From: Candidatus Binatia bacterium
Lineage (GTDB): Bacteria; Desulfobacterota; Binatia; HRBIN30
Length of the DNA stretch: 64,000 nucleotides
Assembly: GCA_023150935.1 (NCBI GenBank)
Contig: JAKLJW010000018.1
Coordinates: forward strand, 1-64,000
Direction of reading: 5' to 3'
Shown: positions 7,389 to 17,062 of the stretch, piece by piece
Numbering within the stretch: position 1 is the first letter of the stretch
Layout: every line of letters begins with the position of its first letter
The notes under the pieces: model-generated
Seen by the model: the letters and a program-made list of their open reading frames with translations, nothing else
What the model was told of the DNA's origin: nothing
Database searches by the model: none
Position numbers and translations under genes: made by a program

Positions 7389-8546
7389 GTGGAGCAGGGA
7401 CCTCCCGATCCGAACCGATTCGACCCGTGGGCCGGGCACCGCTTCGGCGGAATGCGGTGGTTTGCCTTCTCCACCCTGGCGCACGTGGGTCTGCTCGTTC
7501 TGCTCGCAACGGTGACGCTGACGGTGATGCGCAAGGTGGAAGAGATCCGCGTCAGTGTCGTCGACGAGGCGCCGGTCGGTGCGGAGTCGAGCGACGGCGC
7601 CGCTTCGCTGCAGGACCTTGCCGGCGTGCTCCGTATGGAGAAGGCGGCGCCGCAGCGCGCCGCGCCGAGCGGGCCGGTGATTCAGGGTGTGCGCGCTCCC
7701 GACCTGCCGCGACTCGCCGGCGTCGGTCCGAAGCTCGGCGCGGGCCCGGCGATCGAGACGGTTTCGACGAGCCTCGGCGGCGGCTCGGGACTGTCGATCG
7801 GCGGCAGCGGCGGGCTCGGCGGCCTGGGCGGGGGCTTCGGCGACTACGTCGGCGGGCTGCGCAAAGTCGGCCTCGATGTCGCGCTGGTGATCGACACCAC
7901 GGACAGCATGCAGTTCGTGATCGACGACGTGAAAGAAAAGTTGTCCGCGCTGGTTGCCTCCATTCAACGCATGGTGCCGACCAGCCGCATCGGCATCGTC
8001 GTCTATCGCGATCGGGGCGACGACTACGTCGTCAGGTGGACCGATTTGAGCTTCAACACCAAAAAGCTCCAGGACTTCCTCGCCGGCATCAGCGCTCGCG
8101 GGGGCGGCGACTGGGAAGAGGCGGTGCGGGACGCGCTCGATGCCGCGGTCAACGACCTCAAGTGGCGCAAGCAATCGAAGCGGCTGATCGTTCTGGTCGG
8201 CGGCTCTCCCCCGCACCAGGTCGACGAGTCGGCCGTGCGCCGCATCGTACGCAACTTCCGCGAGGACGGGGGCTACGTGAGCGCCATCGACGTTACGCAT
8301 CGCATGCACGAGGAGTTCGACCGTAACCTGTGGAAGTCGCTGCACGGCACCAAGCCGTACCAACCGTCGCCGTTTCCGGACTACTTCAAGGAGACGGCGC
8401 GCACCTTTGCCGACATCAGCCGTGACGGAGGCGGCGAACTCGTCGTGCTCGATCAGGACAAAGCCCTCATGCGCAGTATCTTCGAGCTCACCTTCGGCTC
8501 GCGATGGAAGACCGAGATGGCGAAATACCTCAATGATCTGTCGTGA
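7389..8546 (+). CDS. Membrane-anchored vWA-domain protein of the Exb-like cluster
   Basis: 385 residues. One N-terminal membrane helix (about 24-48), a Gly-rich linker (about 125-155, GGSGGLGGLGGGFG), then a von Willebrand A domain starting VALVIDTTDSM, whose DxTxS pattern is the MIDAS metal site, and GGGDWEEAVRDALDAA further on. The shape (TM helix, linker, C-terminal domain) resembles TolA/TonB, with the vWA domain in place of the usual C-terminal domain. GTG start 7389; stop overlaps the next GTG (GTGA). Ligand unknown. Confidence 0.85.
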   Translation: MEQGPPDPNRFDPWAGHRFGGMRWFAFSTLAHVGLLVLLATVTLTVMRKVEEIRVSVVDEAPVGAESSDGAASLQDLAGVLRMEKAAPQRAAPSGPVIQGVRAPDLPRLAGVGPKLGAGPAIETVSTSLGGGSGLSIGGSGGLGGLGGGFGDYVGGLRKVGLDVALVIDTTDSMQFVIDDVKEKLSALVASIQRMVPTSRIGIVVYRDRGDDYVVRWTDLSFNTKKLQDFLAGISARGGGDWEEAVRDALDAAVNDLKWRKQSKRLIVLVGGSPPHQVDESAVRRIVRNFREDGGYVSAIDVTHRMHEEFDRNLWKSLHGTKPYQPSPFPDYFKETARTFADISRDGGGELVVLDQDKALMRSIFELTFGSRWKTEMAKYLNDLS

Positions 8547-11068
8547 ACCGGCCCGTGGTCTCCTTCTTCCGCACCGGCGCGGCAAAGGGCCGCGGTAAGG
8601 ATACGGGGATGCGTTGCTTTCGCCGTACCCCTCTCCCGCGGACAAACGCGGAAGTGGATGCCGGAGTTCGCGGCAATCCCCGCTCCGCCGCAGGCGGCTT
8701 CCTTGCGGCTCTCATCCTGCTTGCCGGGGCGACCGCCGGACCGCTGCACGCGCAGAGTGGGGGCGACCTGCGCGCCCAGGCGCGGCAGATCGGCGCCGAC
8801 GTCGCCGCGGCAAGGAGCGCCGGCCGTCTTGACACCGCCACCCAACAGCGTGCCGTCGAACAGCTCGGACAGCTCGTCGTCGGGTTCATCTCCGCCAGCG
8901 ACCGCGCCGCCAACAGCGGCGACGCCGGCCGCCAGGCCGAAAGCCTGCGTCCTACCTTCGAGGCCATCCACACGCCGCTCGATGACATCTACAAGCAGAA
9001 CACCGAAGCCCTCGAGCGCATGGCGCGCAAAGTCATGGACGAAGACGGCGACCTCGAGGCGCTTTACGAGACGCAGCCGTTCAGGGACGCGCAGGTCATC
9101 GCCTCGGCCGCTTTGTACTACCTGAACTGGCTCTCGTACTACGGGGCGCGCCTGTACGACGGTCCCAGGCGCAAGGCGCTGCTGGAGCAGGCGCAGCGCG
9201 GCTTTTCCGAGTTTGCCACCGGCGATCGCCGTTCCGACCTGCTCGTCGAGAGCCTGCTCGGCCGCGGGCTCTGTTACCTCGAACTCGGCGAGGCGGCGCT
9301 GGCGCGGCGCGACCTGGAGGCGGTCATCGCCGACGCGAAGGCGTCGCCGGAACGCCGCAACAAGGCCCGCCTCGCGCTGCTCGACGCCGCCGTTCAGGCC
9401 GGCAACACCGCCGAGGCCCTGCGCATGTCCGACGAAATCCTCGCCGCCGGCGCGCGCACGGACGAGAACGTCGTACGCTTCCTGCGGCTGCGCGCGCTCA
9501 TGGCGGCGGCCAGGCGCGGCACGGGAGCGGAGGCGGAGCGCTATCGCCAGCAGGCTCTCGTCCTGATGGAGCAACTGCGGCGCGCCGGCGCGGGATGGGA
9601 CGAGCGGGTATCGGCGCTCCTGCAAACCGGCGTGGACAATCCCGAACAGTGGGCGGCAAAGGCGACCAGCCCGTTCGCGCAGTGGGAGCTGGCCCGCATG
9701 CTGGCGCAAAAGAACGACTACAAAGCCGCGGCGCCGCTGCTCGAGGCGGTCGTGGCCAGCGACGACCCGCAGGTGCGCCCCAATCGACGCGAGGCGCAGT
9801 ACATGCTCGGCCTGGCGAAGTTCCAGGCCGGCGAGTATGTTGCCGCCGCCGACCTGCTCGATGCGGCGCTGGCCGAAGGCACTCCCGCCTATGGTGCGGA
9901 CGCCGCCTACATGCGCTTCAAAGCCCTCGAAGCGGAAGTGGCGAAGCAGCCGACACCGGAGATTACCGAACGCTACGGGCACGCCATACGCGATCTGCTG
10001 GCGCGTTACCCCGATCACCGTTCGGTGTTCGAAGCGCAGTTTCGACTGGGCGAGCTGCTGCAGGCGCAACGCGAGTTCGCGGCTGCCGTCGACGCCTACG
10101 CCGCTGTGCGCGGCGAGCCGATGCTTCAGCTCCGGGCCCGCTTTGCGACGCTGCAATGCCAGTTCGAACTGCTCGGCGCTGCCGGCGACGGGACCGACCC
10201 AGCCGCACAACGAAGGGTACGCCTAGAAGCGATCGGGCGTGACCTGGAAAGCTTCGCGCAAGAAGCCGCGGCCCTGGAAAAGAGCGCCGGCCGCACCGCC
10301 GCCCCGGCAGTGCAACCGATGCAGGCCAAGGTCGCCATTATGCGCGCCGTCTACGCCAAACTGCTGCCCGGCGATCGCGGGGCCGAAGTCCTCCGCGCGC
10401 TGGCGGGATTCGAGACCTCCTATCCCGAAGAGAAGGACCTGCTACCGCAGGTGGTACGCCTGCGCCTGGAAGCCGACCAGCGGCTCGGCCGCTTCGCCGA
10501 AGCCCAGAGCGAAGTCGCGACCCACGGCGCGGTGTTGGTGGGTGGCCTCGGCCGTCAGGGGATCGAGGAGCTGGCGGTCGGTTTCATTCGCGAGGGCGCA
10601 CGCCGTCGTGCCCGCGAGGGCGATGGGGTCAACGATGCGGCGCAGAAGGTTGCCCTCGGTCTCTATGAATTGCTCGCCGACGGTGCCGACGGAAGCGGCA
10701 AGACGGCGTTGACCATGGCTCGCCTGTACGAGACCACCGGCGACCTGAAGAAGGCAACCGATCTGTACAACGAGGTGCAACAGAAAGGCCCCTCGCCGGC
10801 AGCCCTGCGCGGACTCGCGCGCATCGCCGAAGCGGAAAAGCGGCCGGCCGAGGCCATCGAACGCTGGCGCCAGTTCACCGCGCTCGCCCGCCCCGGCGAC
10901 GCGCCGTGGTACGAGGGTCAGTACGAACTCGCGCGTACGACGGCGCTGAGCGGCGACGCCAAAGGCGCCTGCGCGCAACTCGATAAGCTCAAACCGGCCA
11001 TGCCCGGCCTGTCGGACGTCGAGCTGCGCCGCAAGCTCGGAGATCTCTACGACCAGACCTGCCGTTGA
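8543..11068 (+). CDS. Large exported TPR-repeat protein
   Basis: The frame gives 841 residues. A signal-like segment (AALILLAGATAGPLHAQ) lies at about residues 54-72, so ATG 8609, which shortens the cytoplasmic N-terminus, is an alternative start to GTG 8543. The rest is helical with many degenerate TPR units (for example YMLGLAKFQAGEYVAAADLLDAAL and TALTMARLYETTGDLKKATDLY). It is translationally coupled to the vWA gene. By analogy to CpoB-like proteins of Tol systems it may be the periplasmic scaffold of the same machine; this is inference. Confidence 0.8.
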   Translation: MNRPVVSFFRTGAAKGRGKDTGMRCFRRTPLPRTNAEVDAGVRGNPRSAAGGFLAALILLAGATAGPLHAQSGGDLRAQARQIGADVAAARSAGRLDTATQQRAVEQLGQLVVGFISASDRAANSGDAGRQAESLRPTFEAIHTPLDDIYKQNTEALERMARKVMDEDGDLEALYETQPFRDAQVIASAALYYLNWLSYYGARLYDGPRRKALLEQAQRGFSEFATGDRRSDLLVESLLGRGLCYLELGEAALARRDLEAVIADAKASPERRNKARLALLDAAVQAGNTAEALRMSDEILAAGARTDENVVRFLRLRALMAAARRGTGAEAERYRQQALVLMEQLRRAGAGWDERVSALLQTGVDNPEQWAAKATSPFAQWELARMLAQKNDYKAAAPLLEAVVASDDPQVRPNRREAQYMLGLAKFQAGEYVAAADLLDAALAEGTPAYGADAAYMRFKALEAEVAKQPTPEITERYGHAIRDLLARYPDHRSVFEAQFRLGELLQAQREFAAAVDAYAAVRGEPMLQLRARFATLQCQFELLGAAGDGTDPAAQRRVRLEAIGRDLESFAQEAAALEKSAGRTAAPAVQPMQAKVAIMRAVYAKLLPGDRGAEVLRALAGFETSYPEEKDLLPQVVRLRLEADQRLGRFAEAQSEVATHGAVLVGGLGRQGIEELAVGFIREGARRRAREGDGVNDAAQKVALGLYELLADGADGSGKTALTMARLYETTGDLKKATDLYNEVQQKGPSPAALRGLARIAEAEKRPAEAIERWRQFTALARPGDAPWYEGQYELARTTALSGDAKGACAQLDKLKPAMPGLSDVELRRKLGDLYDQTCR

Positions 11069-11092
11069 GCACCCCACGTCCCAAGGCCCTCC

Positions 11093-12307
11093 ATGCTCAT
11101 CCCCCTCGCCGCCATCCGGAACGCTCGCGAACGCGCTGCCGGTATCGTCAAGGCGACCCCGCTCGACCTCAGTGCGACCTTCAGCAGAATCTGCGGTTGT
11201 AACGTCTATCTCAAGCTCGAGAACTTGCAGAAGACGGGTTCGTTCAAGGTTCGCGGCGCGCTGAACAAGATCCAATCGTTGGCTCCGGAGGCGAGGGATC
11301 GTGGCGTGGTTACGGCCTCCGCCGGCAATCACGCGCAGGGCGTCGCGTACGCGGCCGGACGCGCCGGTGTTGCCGTGACCGTGGTGATGCCGGAGACGGC
11401 GTCTTTCAGCAAAGTCGCCGCGACGATCGGCTACGGTGCGCACGTTGTGCTGGCGGGGCACGACTACGCCACGGCCTGTCGGCACGCCACCGCGCTGGCG
11501 GCGGAACGAGGCGCACCGTTCGTCCACGCCTTCGACGACGAACAGGTGATCGCCGGGCAGGGCACGCTCGGCCTCGAGGTGCTGGAGCAGTTGCCGGAAG
11601 TCGACACGATCGTCGTGCCGGTTGGCGGCGGAGGTCTGTTGGCCGGAGTGGCGGCGGCCGTCCGCGGCGCCGGCAGCCGGGCGCGCATCGTGGGCGTGCA
11701 GGCGGCGGGGGCGTCATCGCTGCGGCCAAGCCTGCAAGCCGGACAGCGTGTCGAGATCGCGAGCGTGGACACCATTGCCGACGGTCTGGCGACGCGCGCC
11801 ATCGGCGAGTTGCCGTTCGCGATCATCCGCGGCGCAATCGACGACGCCGTCGAAGTCGGCGACGCCGAGATTGCCGAGGCGGTACTGCTGCTGCTCGAAC
11901 GCGCCAAGACCGTGGCCGAAGGCGGCGGCGCCGCCAGCCTGGCCGCGTGCCTGACCCGACGCTTGCCGGCCGGGGCGACAAACGTCGTCGCCGTGATCTC
12001 AGGTGGCAACATCGATACCAACCTGCTCGACCGCATCATCAACCTCGGACTTATCGCCGAAGGTCGCCTGTTCCGGCTCGGCACCCGGCTCGAGGATCGG
12101 CCGGGAGAGCTGCAACGTCTGGTGACGTGCATCGCGGCCTGCCGCGCCAACATCCATCAGATCGCGCACGAGCGCGCTCGCCCCGGGCTGCCGCTGACCC
12201 GCGCCGCCGTCACGCTGGAGATCGAGACCCGCGGCCCGGACCACATCGCCGACATCGAACGGGCCGTTACTGCCGCCGGTTTCACCATCGAGCGCGGGAA
12301 CGGCTAG
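11093..12307 (+). CDS. ilvA: Threonine ammonia-lyase (threonine dehydratase)
   Basis: 404 residues. The PLP lysine is Lys52 in the motif KTGSFKVRGA; ASAGNHAQG and the glycine loop VPVGGGGLLAG bind the cofactor phosphate. A C-terminal ACT-like regulatory domain starts near residue 325 (LGTRLEDRPGELQRL). The enzyme turns threonine into 2-oxobutyrate and ammonia, the first step of isoleucine synthesis or threonine use. The size and single ACT-like tail match the short TdcB/IlvA form. It is followed by an amino-acid-lyase-like gene. Confidence 0.92.
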   Translation: MLIPLAAIRNARERAAGIVKATPLDLSATFSRICGCNVYLKLENLQKTGSFKVRGALNKIQSLAPEARDRGVVTASAGNHAQGVAYAAGRAGVAVTVVMPETASFSKVAATIGYGAHVVLAGHDYATACRHATALAAERGAPFVHAFDDEQVIAGQGTLGLEVLEQLPEVDTIVVPVGGGGLLAGVAAAVRGAGSRARIVGVQAAGASSLRPSLQAGQRVEIASVDTIADGLATRAIGELPFAIIRGAIDDAVEVGDAEIAEAVLLLLERAKTVAEGGGAASLAACLTRRLPAGATNVVAVISGGNIDTNLLDRIINLGLIAEGRLFRLGTRLEDRPGELQRLVTCIAACRANIHQIAHERARPGLPLTRAAVTLEIETRGPDHIADIERAVTAAGFTIERGNG

Positions 12308-12312
12308 TCCCA

Positions 12313-12486
12313 ATGCCCGTCTGGCGTCACCTGCATCGTGCCCTGCGGGCGGGCGCGCTTTCCTTCTTGCCGCGTGAAATGCTACGCGGCGGATCGCGAA
12401 GGGAGGCCGAAATGTCCGCAGCTTCGTCCGCCGAGAGCGACGCGACGGCGTCCGCCCGCTCGGCAGAACGCGGGGGTACGGCGTGA
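12313..12486 (+). CDS. Small basic open frame between ilvA and the lyase gene
   Basis: A 57-residue frame starting ATG 5 bp after the ilvA stop and ending inside the GTG start of the next gene (GTGA 12483-12486). It is rich in Arg, Ala and Ser and resembles no family I know. The tight spacing suggests it may be translated, perhaps only as a coupling leader. It could equally be chance. Confidence 0.3.
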   Translation: MPVWRHLHRALRAGALSFLPREMLRGGSRREAEMSAASSAESDATASARSAERGGTA

Positions 12487-13718
12487 GCGGCGCGACGCGC
12501 GTCGAATCGGACGCACTGGGGAGCGTGTCGCTGCCGGCGCGGGCGCTGTACGGTGTACGTACCGCGCGGGCGCTGGCCGATCTCAGCTTCTCGGGGCGGC
12601 GACTCGGCAGCTACCGCGAGTACGTGGCGGCGCTGGCAACGGTGAAGCAGGCGGCGGCACGTGCGAATCATGACGCCGCTGTGTTGCCGGGGAACGTCGC
12701 CGATGCGATCGAGAACGCCTGCGTGCAATTGCGCGGCGGCGCCCATCACAATGCCCTGGTCGTCGATGTGCTCGGGGGCGGCGGCGGTGTCGCGGTCAAC
12801 ATGAACGTCAACGAGGTGATCGCCAACCTCGCCAACATTGCTCTGGGCGGCGAGGCGGGCGTCTACCTGCCGGTAGACCCCAAGCGCCACGTAAATGCAT
12901 CGCAGTCGACGGCCGATGTGTGTCACACGGGGCTGCGTCTCGCCGTGCTCGACCGCGGCGACCGTCTCGCCGCGGTCCTGCACCGCTGCGTGGCGGTGCT
13001 GCAGGCGCAAGCCGCGACCCTGGCGGGCGTTCGTACCCTCGCCCGCACGTGCTTGCAGGACGCCTTGCCGGCGTCGCTCGGCGATCTCTTCCGCGGCTAC
13101 GCCGCGGCGGTGGAAAGGAGAGCGGCGGCGCTCGGTGGGGTCGTCGAGGCCTTGAACATGGTGAATCTCGGCGGCACGGTGATCGGCGATGGCGCGGGTG
13201 CGCCGCCCGCGTACCGCGCGCGGGTGCTCGATCACCTCCGCGCGCTTACCGGACGCGAGGTCGCACTGCGTCCCGACCTCGGAGACGCCGCGCAGAACTG
13301 CGACGACCTGGCGGCGGTGGCGGCGGAACTGGCACTGCTGGCGGAAGTGCTGATCAAGGTCGCCCAGGATCTGCGTCTGTTGTCGTCGGGGCCGGCCGGG
13401 GGCTTCGACGAGATCCGCGTGCCGGCCACTCAGGAGGGGTCTTCGTTCTTCCCCGGAAAGATCAATCCGGTGCTTCCCGAGACGCTATTGCACTGCTGCA
13501 TGCAGGTGCTCGGCTGCGAGCGTGCGGCCCGTCTCGCCCTGGAACGTGCGGAGCTTAACCTCAACGTGTTCGAACCCGTGGTCGCGGTGAACGTGCTGGA
13601 CGCCCTCGAAATGCTGAACGCGGCGCTGGGCTCGTTCACCGAGAAATGTCTCGTCGGCCTGACGGCGAACCCGGACCGCTGCGCCGCCCTCGCAGCGACC
13701 GTACCGCCGCGCGATTAG
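12483..13718 (+). CDS. Aspartase/fumarase-superfamily lyase
   Basis: 411 residues with the superfamily blocks LPARALYGVRTARAL at the N-terminus, a VNVNEVIAN-like helix (NMNVNEVIANLAN), HVNASQSTAD and the signature loop GSSFFPGKINPV. The last differs from the usual GSSxMPxKxN by Phe in place of Met. The TSxD-type and QSTxD motifs favour aspartate ammonia-lyase or fumarase class II over argininosuccinate lyase; which substrate is used cannot be decided. Coupled to the upstream genes, so it may act with ilvA in amino-acid deamination. Confidence 0.82.
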   Translation: MSGATRVESDALGSVSLPARALYGVRTARALADLSFSGRRLGSYREYVAALATVKQAAARANHDAAVLPGNVADAIENACVQLRGGAHHNALVVDVLGGGGGVAVNMNVNEVIANLANIALGGEAGVYLPVDPKRHVNASQSTADVCHTGLRLAVLDRGDRLAAVLHRCVAVLQAQAATLAGVRTLARTCLQDALPASLGDLFRGYAAAVERRAAALGGVVEALNMVNLGGTVIGDGAGAPPAYRARVLDHLRALTGREVALRPDLGDAAQNCDDLAAVAAELALLAEVLIKVAQDLRLLSSGPAGGFDEIRVPATQEGSSFFPGKINPVLPETLLHCCMQVLGCERAARLALERAELNLNVFEPVVAVNVLDALEMLNAALGSFTEKCLVGLTANPDRCAALAATVPPRD

Positions 13719-13821
13719 CCGTGTGCCGGAGTCCTGCCGCGGCAGCGAGTCCTCCCGGTGCGGGCCCTTCGTCGCCGTGTCGGACAGCCCGTTCGCCGGG
13801 GGCCGGCGCGGAACCTTCCGG

Positions 13822-14631
13822 TCATGGCAACCCACGTTCCAGTGCCCGTTGCGTGAACAACTCGTCGGCCAGGTCGGTGTCGTACTTCACCTCCGGAAAG
13901 GTGACCACCGTGCGAGAGCCGCTCGCCGCCGTGCGCATTTCGAGGCGATGCGGAGTAGGGATGGCACCGACCGGGCGAATGTCGTCGAGGATAACCGTCT
14001 TGGCGACGGTGTCGTCGGCATTGCGGAACTCGAGGCGGCGCGGCGTGAGGTCCGCACGGTCCATCCAGACGACGATACGCCCGTAGGGCATTCCCGCCAT
14101 CGTGGGGCGCAGCTCGACGACGTCGGTCAGATTGCCGTCGACGGTTTCCGTGCCGGCGAGGCGGGAGGGGGCCACCGCTTCGGGCCAGCGCTGGAACTCG
14201 GCGAGAATGTCGAGGTCGCGGTAACTGAGGTCGGTACTCATGAAGCTCTCGTCGCGCAACCGCGCGGCGATCTGACGGGTGCGTTTCAGCTCCGGCAGGT
14301 AGAGCCACTGCTCGGCGTCGGCGTCGGGTCGGGACCACTGCAGGAAGCCGACTCCCTCGACTTCGCGTGGCGAGACGAAGAACGACACGGCTCTTTCGCC
14401 GCCGCCGGGGGAACGCTTCGTGAAAACCTTGAGCTCGCGCACGCGCGTACCGCCGCCGGGCTCGTGGATGGTAAGCGACATGAGCTGCACGCGATCGGTC
14501 CAGGCTCGGGTCGTGTCGTCGAGGGCGCGGGCGCGGTCGAGGATGGCGCGCGCCGATTCCGCGGCCACGGCCGGTGCGGCGATCGGGACGAGCAGAACGG
14601 AGAGACCGATGGCGACGAAGACGCGGTGCAT
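13822..14631 (-). CDS. Outer membrane lipoprotein-sorting-like exported protein
   Basis: 269 residues with a signal peptide (cleavage after PAVAAES) and the blocks GVGFLQWSRPDADAEQWLYLPEL and SDLSYRD-like (STDLSYRDLDIL), which mark the COG2834-type LolA-fold proteins often linked to RND exporters. It probably handles lipids or lipoproteins in the periplasm. The start is fixed by GGAGG about 12 bp upstream of ATG 14631. It is convergent with the lyase gene; no RND transporter is next to it. Confidence 0.78.
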   Translation of the reverse strand: MHRVFVAIGLSVLLVPIAAPAVAAESARAILDRARALDDTTRAWTDRVQLMSLTIHEPGGGTRVRELKVFTKRSPGGGERAVSFFVSPREVEGVGFLQWSRPDADAEQWLYLPELKRTRQIAARLRDESFMSTDLSYRDLDILAEFQRWPEAVAPSRLAGTETVDGNLTDVVELRPTMAGMPYGRIVVWMDRADLTPRRLEFRNADDTVAKTVILDDIRPVGAIPTPHRLEMRTAASGSRTVVTFPEVKYDTDLADELFTQRALERGLP

Positions 14632-14788
14632 AGTTATATGTATCCTCCGGTGAACGTGCAGCTTTCTATTTCCGCATGCGGGGCGGCGAAAGGCCAGCCC
14701 AATTGTTGCCGCCCTGGCCGCGGTGCACGATCCGTAGTCCTTGCCTGCCGGCCCGACCCGTGAGAGAAGAAACGGCGAAACTGCGTCC

Positions 14789-15871
14789 ATGTCCTCACGC
14801 CACCCACCGCCGTCGCGGGGAACGACGGCGAACCCCGCGAACCGCTACGAACCGCTGCACATCGAGCCCGCCGGCGACGAGGACAGTGGAGCCGGAGATC
14901 CCGAGTGGGGCGACGACCGCGCCGAGCCGACGCTGTTCTTGCGCGATACGAGTCGTAGCGTGCTCGCCGAAAACGACAGCCCCGATGTGGGTTTCCGTTT
15001 CAGTCTCAATCCCTATCGCGGCTGCGAGCACGGCTGTACCTACTGTTACGCGCGACCGTCCCACGAGTACCTGAGCTTCAGTGCGGGCCTCGACTTCGAG
15101 CGCCGGATCCTGGTGAAGCCCGACGCTCCGGAATTGCTGCGCGCCGCCCTGATGTCGCCCCGTTGGGTTCCGCAAGTCGTCGCTCTCTCCGGCAATACCG
15201 ACTGCTATCAGCCCGTCGAACGCCGTCTGGGACTCACCCGTCGCTGTGTCGAGGTCTTTCTCGAATTCGTCAACCCGGTGAGTATCATCACCAAGAGCCA
15301 TCTGGTGACCCGAGACGTCGATCGGCTCGCCGCCCTTGCCGCGTACCGCGCCGTACACGTGCAGCTTTCGATCACCTCCCTCGACCCGGACGTGGCGCGC
15401 CGCATGGAGCCGCGGGCGGCGAGGCCCGACCGGCGGCTGGAAGCGGTGCGCGTTCTGAGCGCCGCCGGCGTTCCCACGGGCGTGTCGGTCGCGCCGGTCA
15501 TCCCCGGTCTGAACGACGAGGAGATCCCGCGCATACTCGAAGCTGCCGCGGATGCCGGTGCGTGCAATGCCATCTGGCAGCTGGTGCGCTTGCCGCGGCC
15601 CGTGGACGACTTGTTCGCGCGCTGGCTTGCCGAGCAGTTTCCGGCGCGCCGCCACCGCGTCCTCAACCGGATTCGGGAATGTCGCAACGGTTGCCTGACC
15701 GACACGCGCTTCGGCACGCGCATGCGCGGCGAAGGCGTGTACGCCGAGCACGTAGCGGCACTCTTCCGCACCGCCGCACGACGGACCGGCCTCGATCGGC
15801 CGTTCCCGCCGCTCGGCACATCCGCGTTCCGACGCCCGGCGCGCGCCGGCGAGCAGTTGCGGCTGTATTGA
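14789..15871 (+). CDS. PA0069-family radical SAM protein
   Basis: 360 residues. The radical SAM cluster motif is CEHGCTYC (Cys79, 83, 86) inside NPYRGCEHGCTYCYAR, typical of the PA0069/Rv2578c family related to SplB. Further blocks are the SGNTDCYQPVE loop and APVIPGLND. The upstream part (about 1-60) is polar and poorly conserved. Reaction unknown; the family is widespread and sometimes proposed to act on nucleic acids. ATG 14789 is the first start in frame that keeps the conserved NRYEPLHIE region. Confidence 0.9.
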   Translation: MSSRHPPPSRGTTANPANRYEPLHIEPAGDEDSGAGDPEWGDDRAEPTLFLRDTSRSVLAENDSPDVGFRFSLNPYRGCEHGCTYCYARPSHEYLSFSAGLDFERRILVKPDAPELLRAALMSPRWVPQVVALSGNTDCYQPVERRLGLTRRCVEVFLEFVNPVSIITKSHLVTRDVDRLAALAAYRAVHVQLSITSLDPDVARRMEPRAARPDRRLEAVRVLSAAGVPTGVSVAPVIPGLNDEEIPRILEAAADAGACNAIWQLVRLPRPVDDLFARWLAEQFPARRHRVLNRIRECRNGCLTDTRFGTRMRGEGVYAEHVAALFRTAARRTGLDRPFPPLGTSAFRRPARAGEQLRLY

Positions 15872-15931
15872 TCTTCCGATTCGCGCCGCGGCGCTTGCGG
15901 CGTACCGTGGCGGCCGACTACGATCGGCCCG

Positions 15932-16948
15932 ATGATCGAGCGGTCTCCCGATTTTGCCGACGCCCGGATTCTGGTCACCGGCGGCGCGGGTTTCATCGGC
16001 AGCGCCGTGGTCTGGGCGCTCAACCGTGAGGGGGCACGCGACGTCTGGGTCGCCGACATTCTCGGGGACAGCGACAAGTGGCGGAATCTGGCGGCGCTCG
16101 ATTTCCGGGAGTACCTCGAGGCCGACGACCTGCTGCCGCGGCTCGAGGATGGCCGTCTTGAACGGTTCGACTTCGTCTTTCACCTCGGAGCCTGCTCGTC
16201 GACGACGGAACGTGCCGCCTCGTTCCTGTTCCGCAACAACACCGATTTCACGTGCCGCCTCGCCGCCGCCGCCCTCGCCCGCGGCACCCGGTTCGTGTAC
16301 GCGTCCTCCGCGGCTACCTACGGCGACGGCGGCCGGGGCATGGACGACAACGATCCGAACCTGCGCCGGCTGCGTCCGCTGAACATGTACGGGTACTCCA
16401 AGCACCTGTTCGATCTGTATGCGCAACGCGAGGGCTGGCTCGAGCGGATTGCCGGCCTGAAGTACTTCAACGTCTTCGGTCCCAACGAAGACCACAAGGG
16501 CGATATGCGCAGCGTCGTGCACAAGGCTTACGGGCAAGTCCTTGAGACGGGCACGATCCGGCTGTTCAAGAGCTACCGTCCCGACTATCCCGACGGCGGG
16601 CAACAACGCGACTTCCTTTACGTAAAGGATGCCGCCGCGATGACGCTGCACCTCGCCCGTACCGCCGAGGCCAACGGCATCTTCAACGTCGGCTCGGGTA
16701 CGGCCAATCCGTGGCTTGCGCTCGCTCGTGCGGTGTTCGCGGCAATGCAGCGCGAGCCCCGGATCGAGTTCATCGACATGCCGGAGTCGCTGCGCGCGAA
16801 GTATCAGTACTTCACGCGGGCCGACATCGGCAGGCTGCGAGCGTCGGGGTACGTGGCGGCCGTGACGCCTCTGGCGGAGGCCGTTGCGGACTATGTCCGC
16901 AATTACCTGATGCACGATCGCCGGCTCGGCGACGAGCCGGAACTTTAG
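15932..16948 (+). CDS. hldD: ADP-L-glycero-D-manno-heptose-6-epimerase
   Basis: 338 residues, a short-chain epimerase with the Rossmann motif VTGGAGFIGS and the HldD-specific block HLGACSSTTE, then the catalytic pair YGYSKHLFD (Tyr-x3-Lys) and KYFNVFGPNE. It makes the heptose precursor of the LPS inner core, so the host has LPS. It stands 60 bp after the radical SAM gene in the same direction. Length is near the family norm (about 310-330). Confidence 0.93.
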   Translation: MIERSPDFADARILVTGGAGFIGSAVVWALNREGARDVWVADILGDSDKWRNLAALDFREYLEADDLLPRLEDGRLERFDFVFHLGACSSTTERAASFLFRNNTDFTCRLAAAALARGTRFVYASSAATYGDGGRGMDDNDPNLRRLRPLNMYGYSKHLFDLYAQREGWLERIAGLKYFNVFGPNEDHKGDMRSVVHKAYGQVLETGTIRLFKSYRPDYPDGGQQRDFLYVKDAAAMTLHLARTAEANGIFNVGSGTANPWLALARAVFAAMQREPRIEFIDMPESLRAKYQYFTRADIGRLRASGYVAAVTPLAEAVADYVRNYLMHDRRLGDEPEL

Positions 16949-17062
16949 GGTTCCGGCCGAGTTCTCTCCGGCGCCGAACCCGCTCCGCACTCGCTGCCGC
17001 GGTCTAAGTGCTCTGGTTCATGAATTCGCCAACGTATTCTGCATGATGCGACCCGCTCACCC

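Noticed and set aside
8453-10210. 585-residue minus-strand frame
   Set aside because: Antisense of the TPR gene; no recognisable domain.
14795-16990. 731-residue minus-strand frame
   Set aside because: Antisense of the radical SAM gene and hldD, which both have clear active-site motifs.
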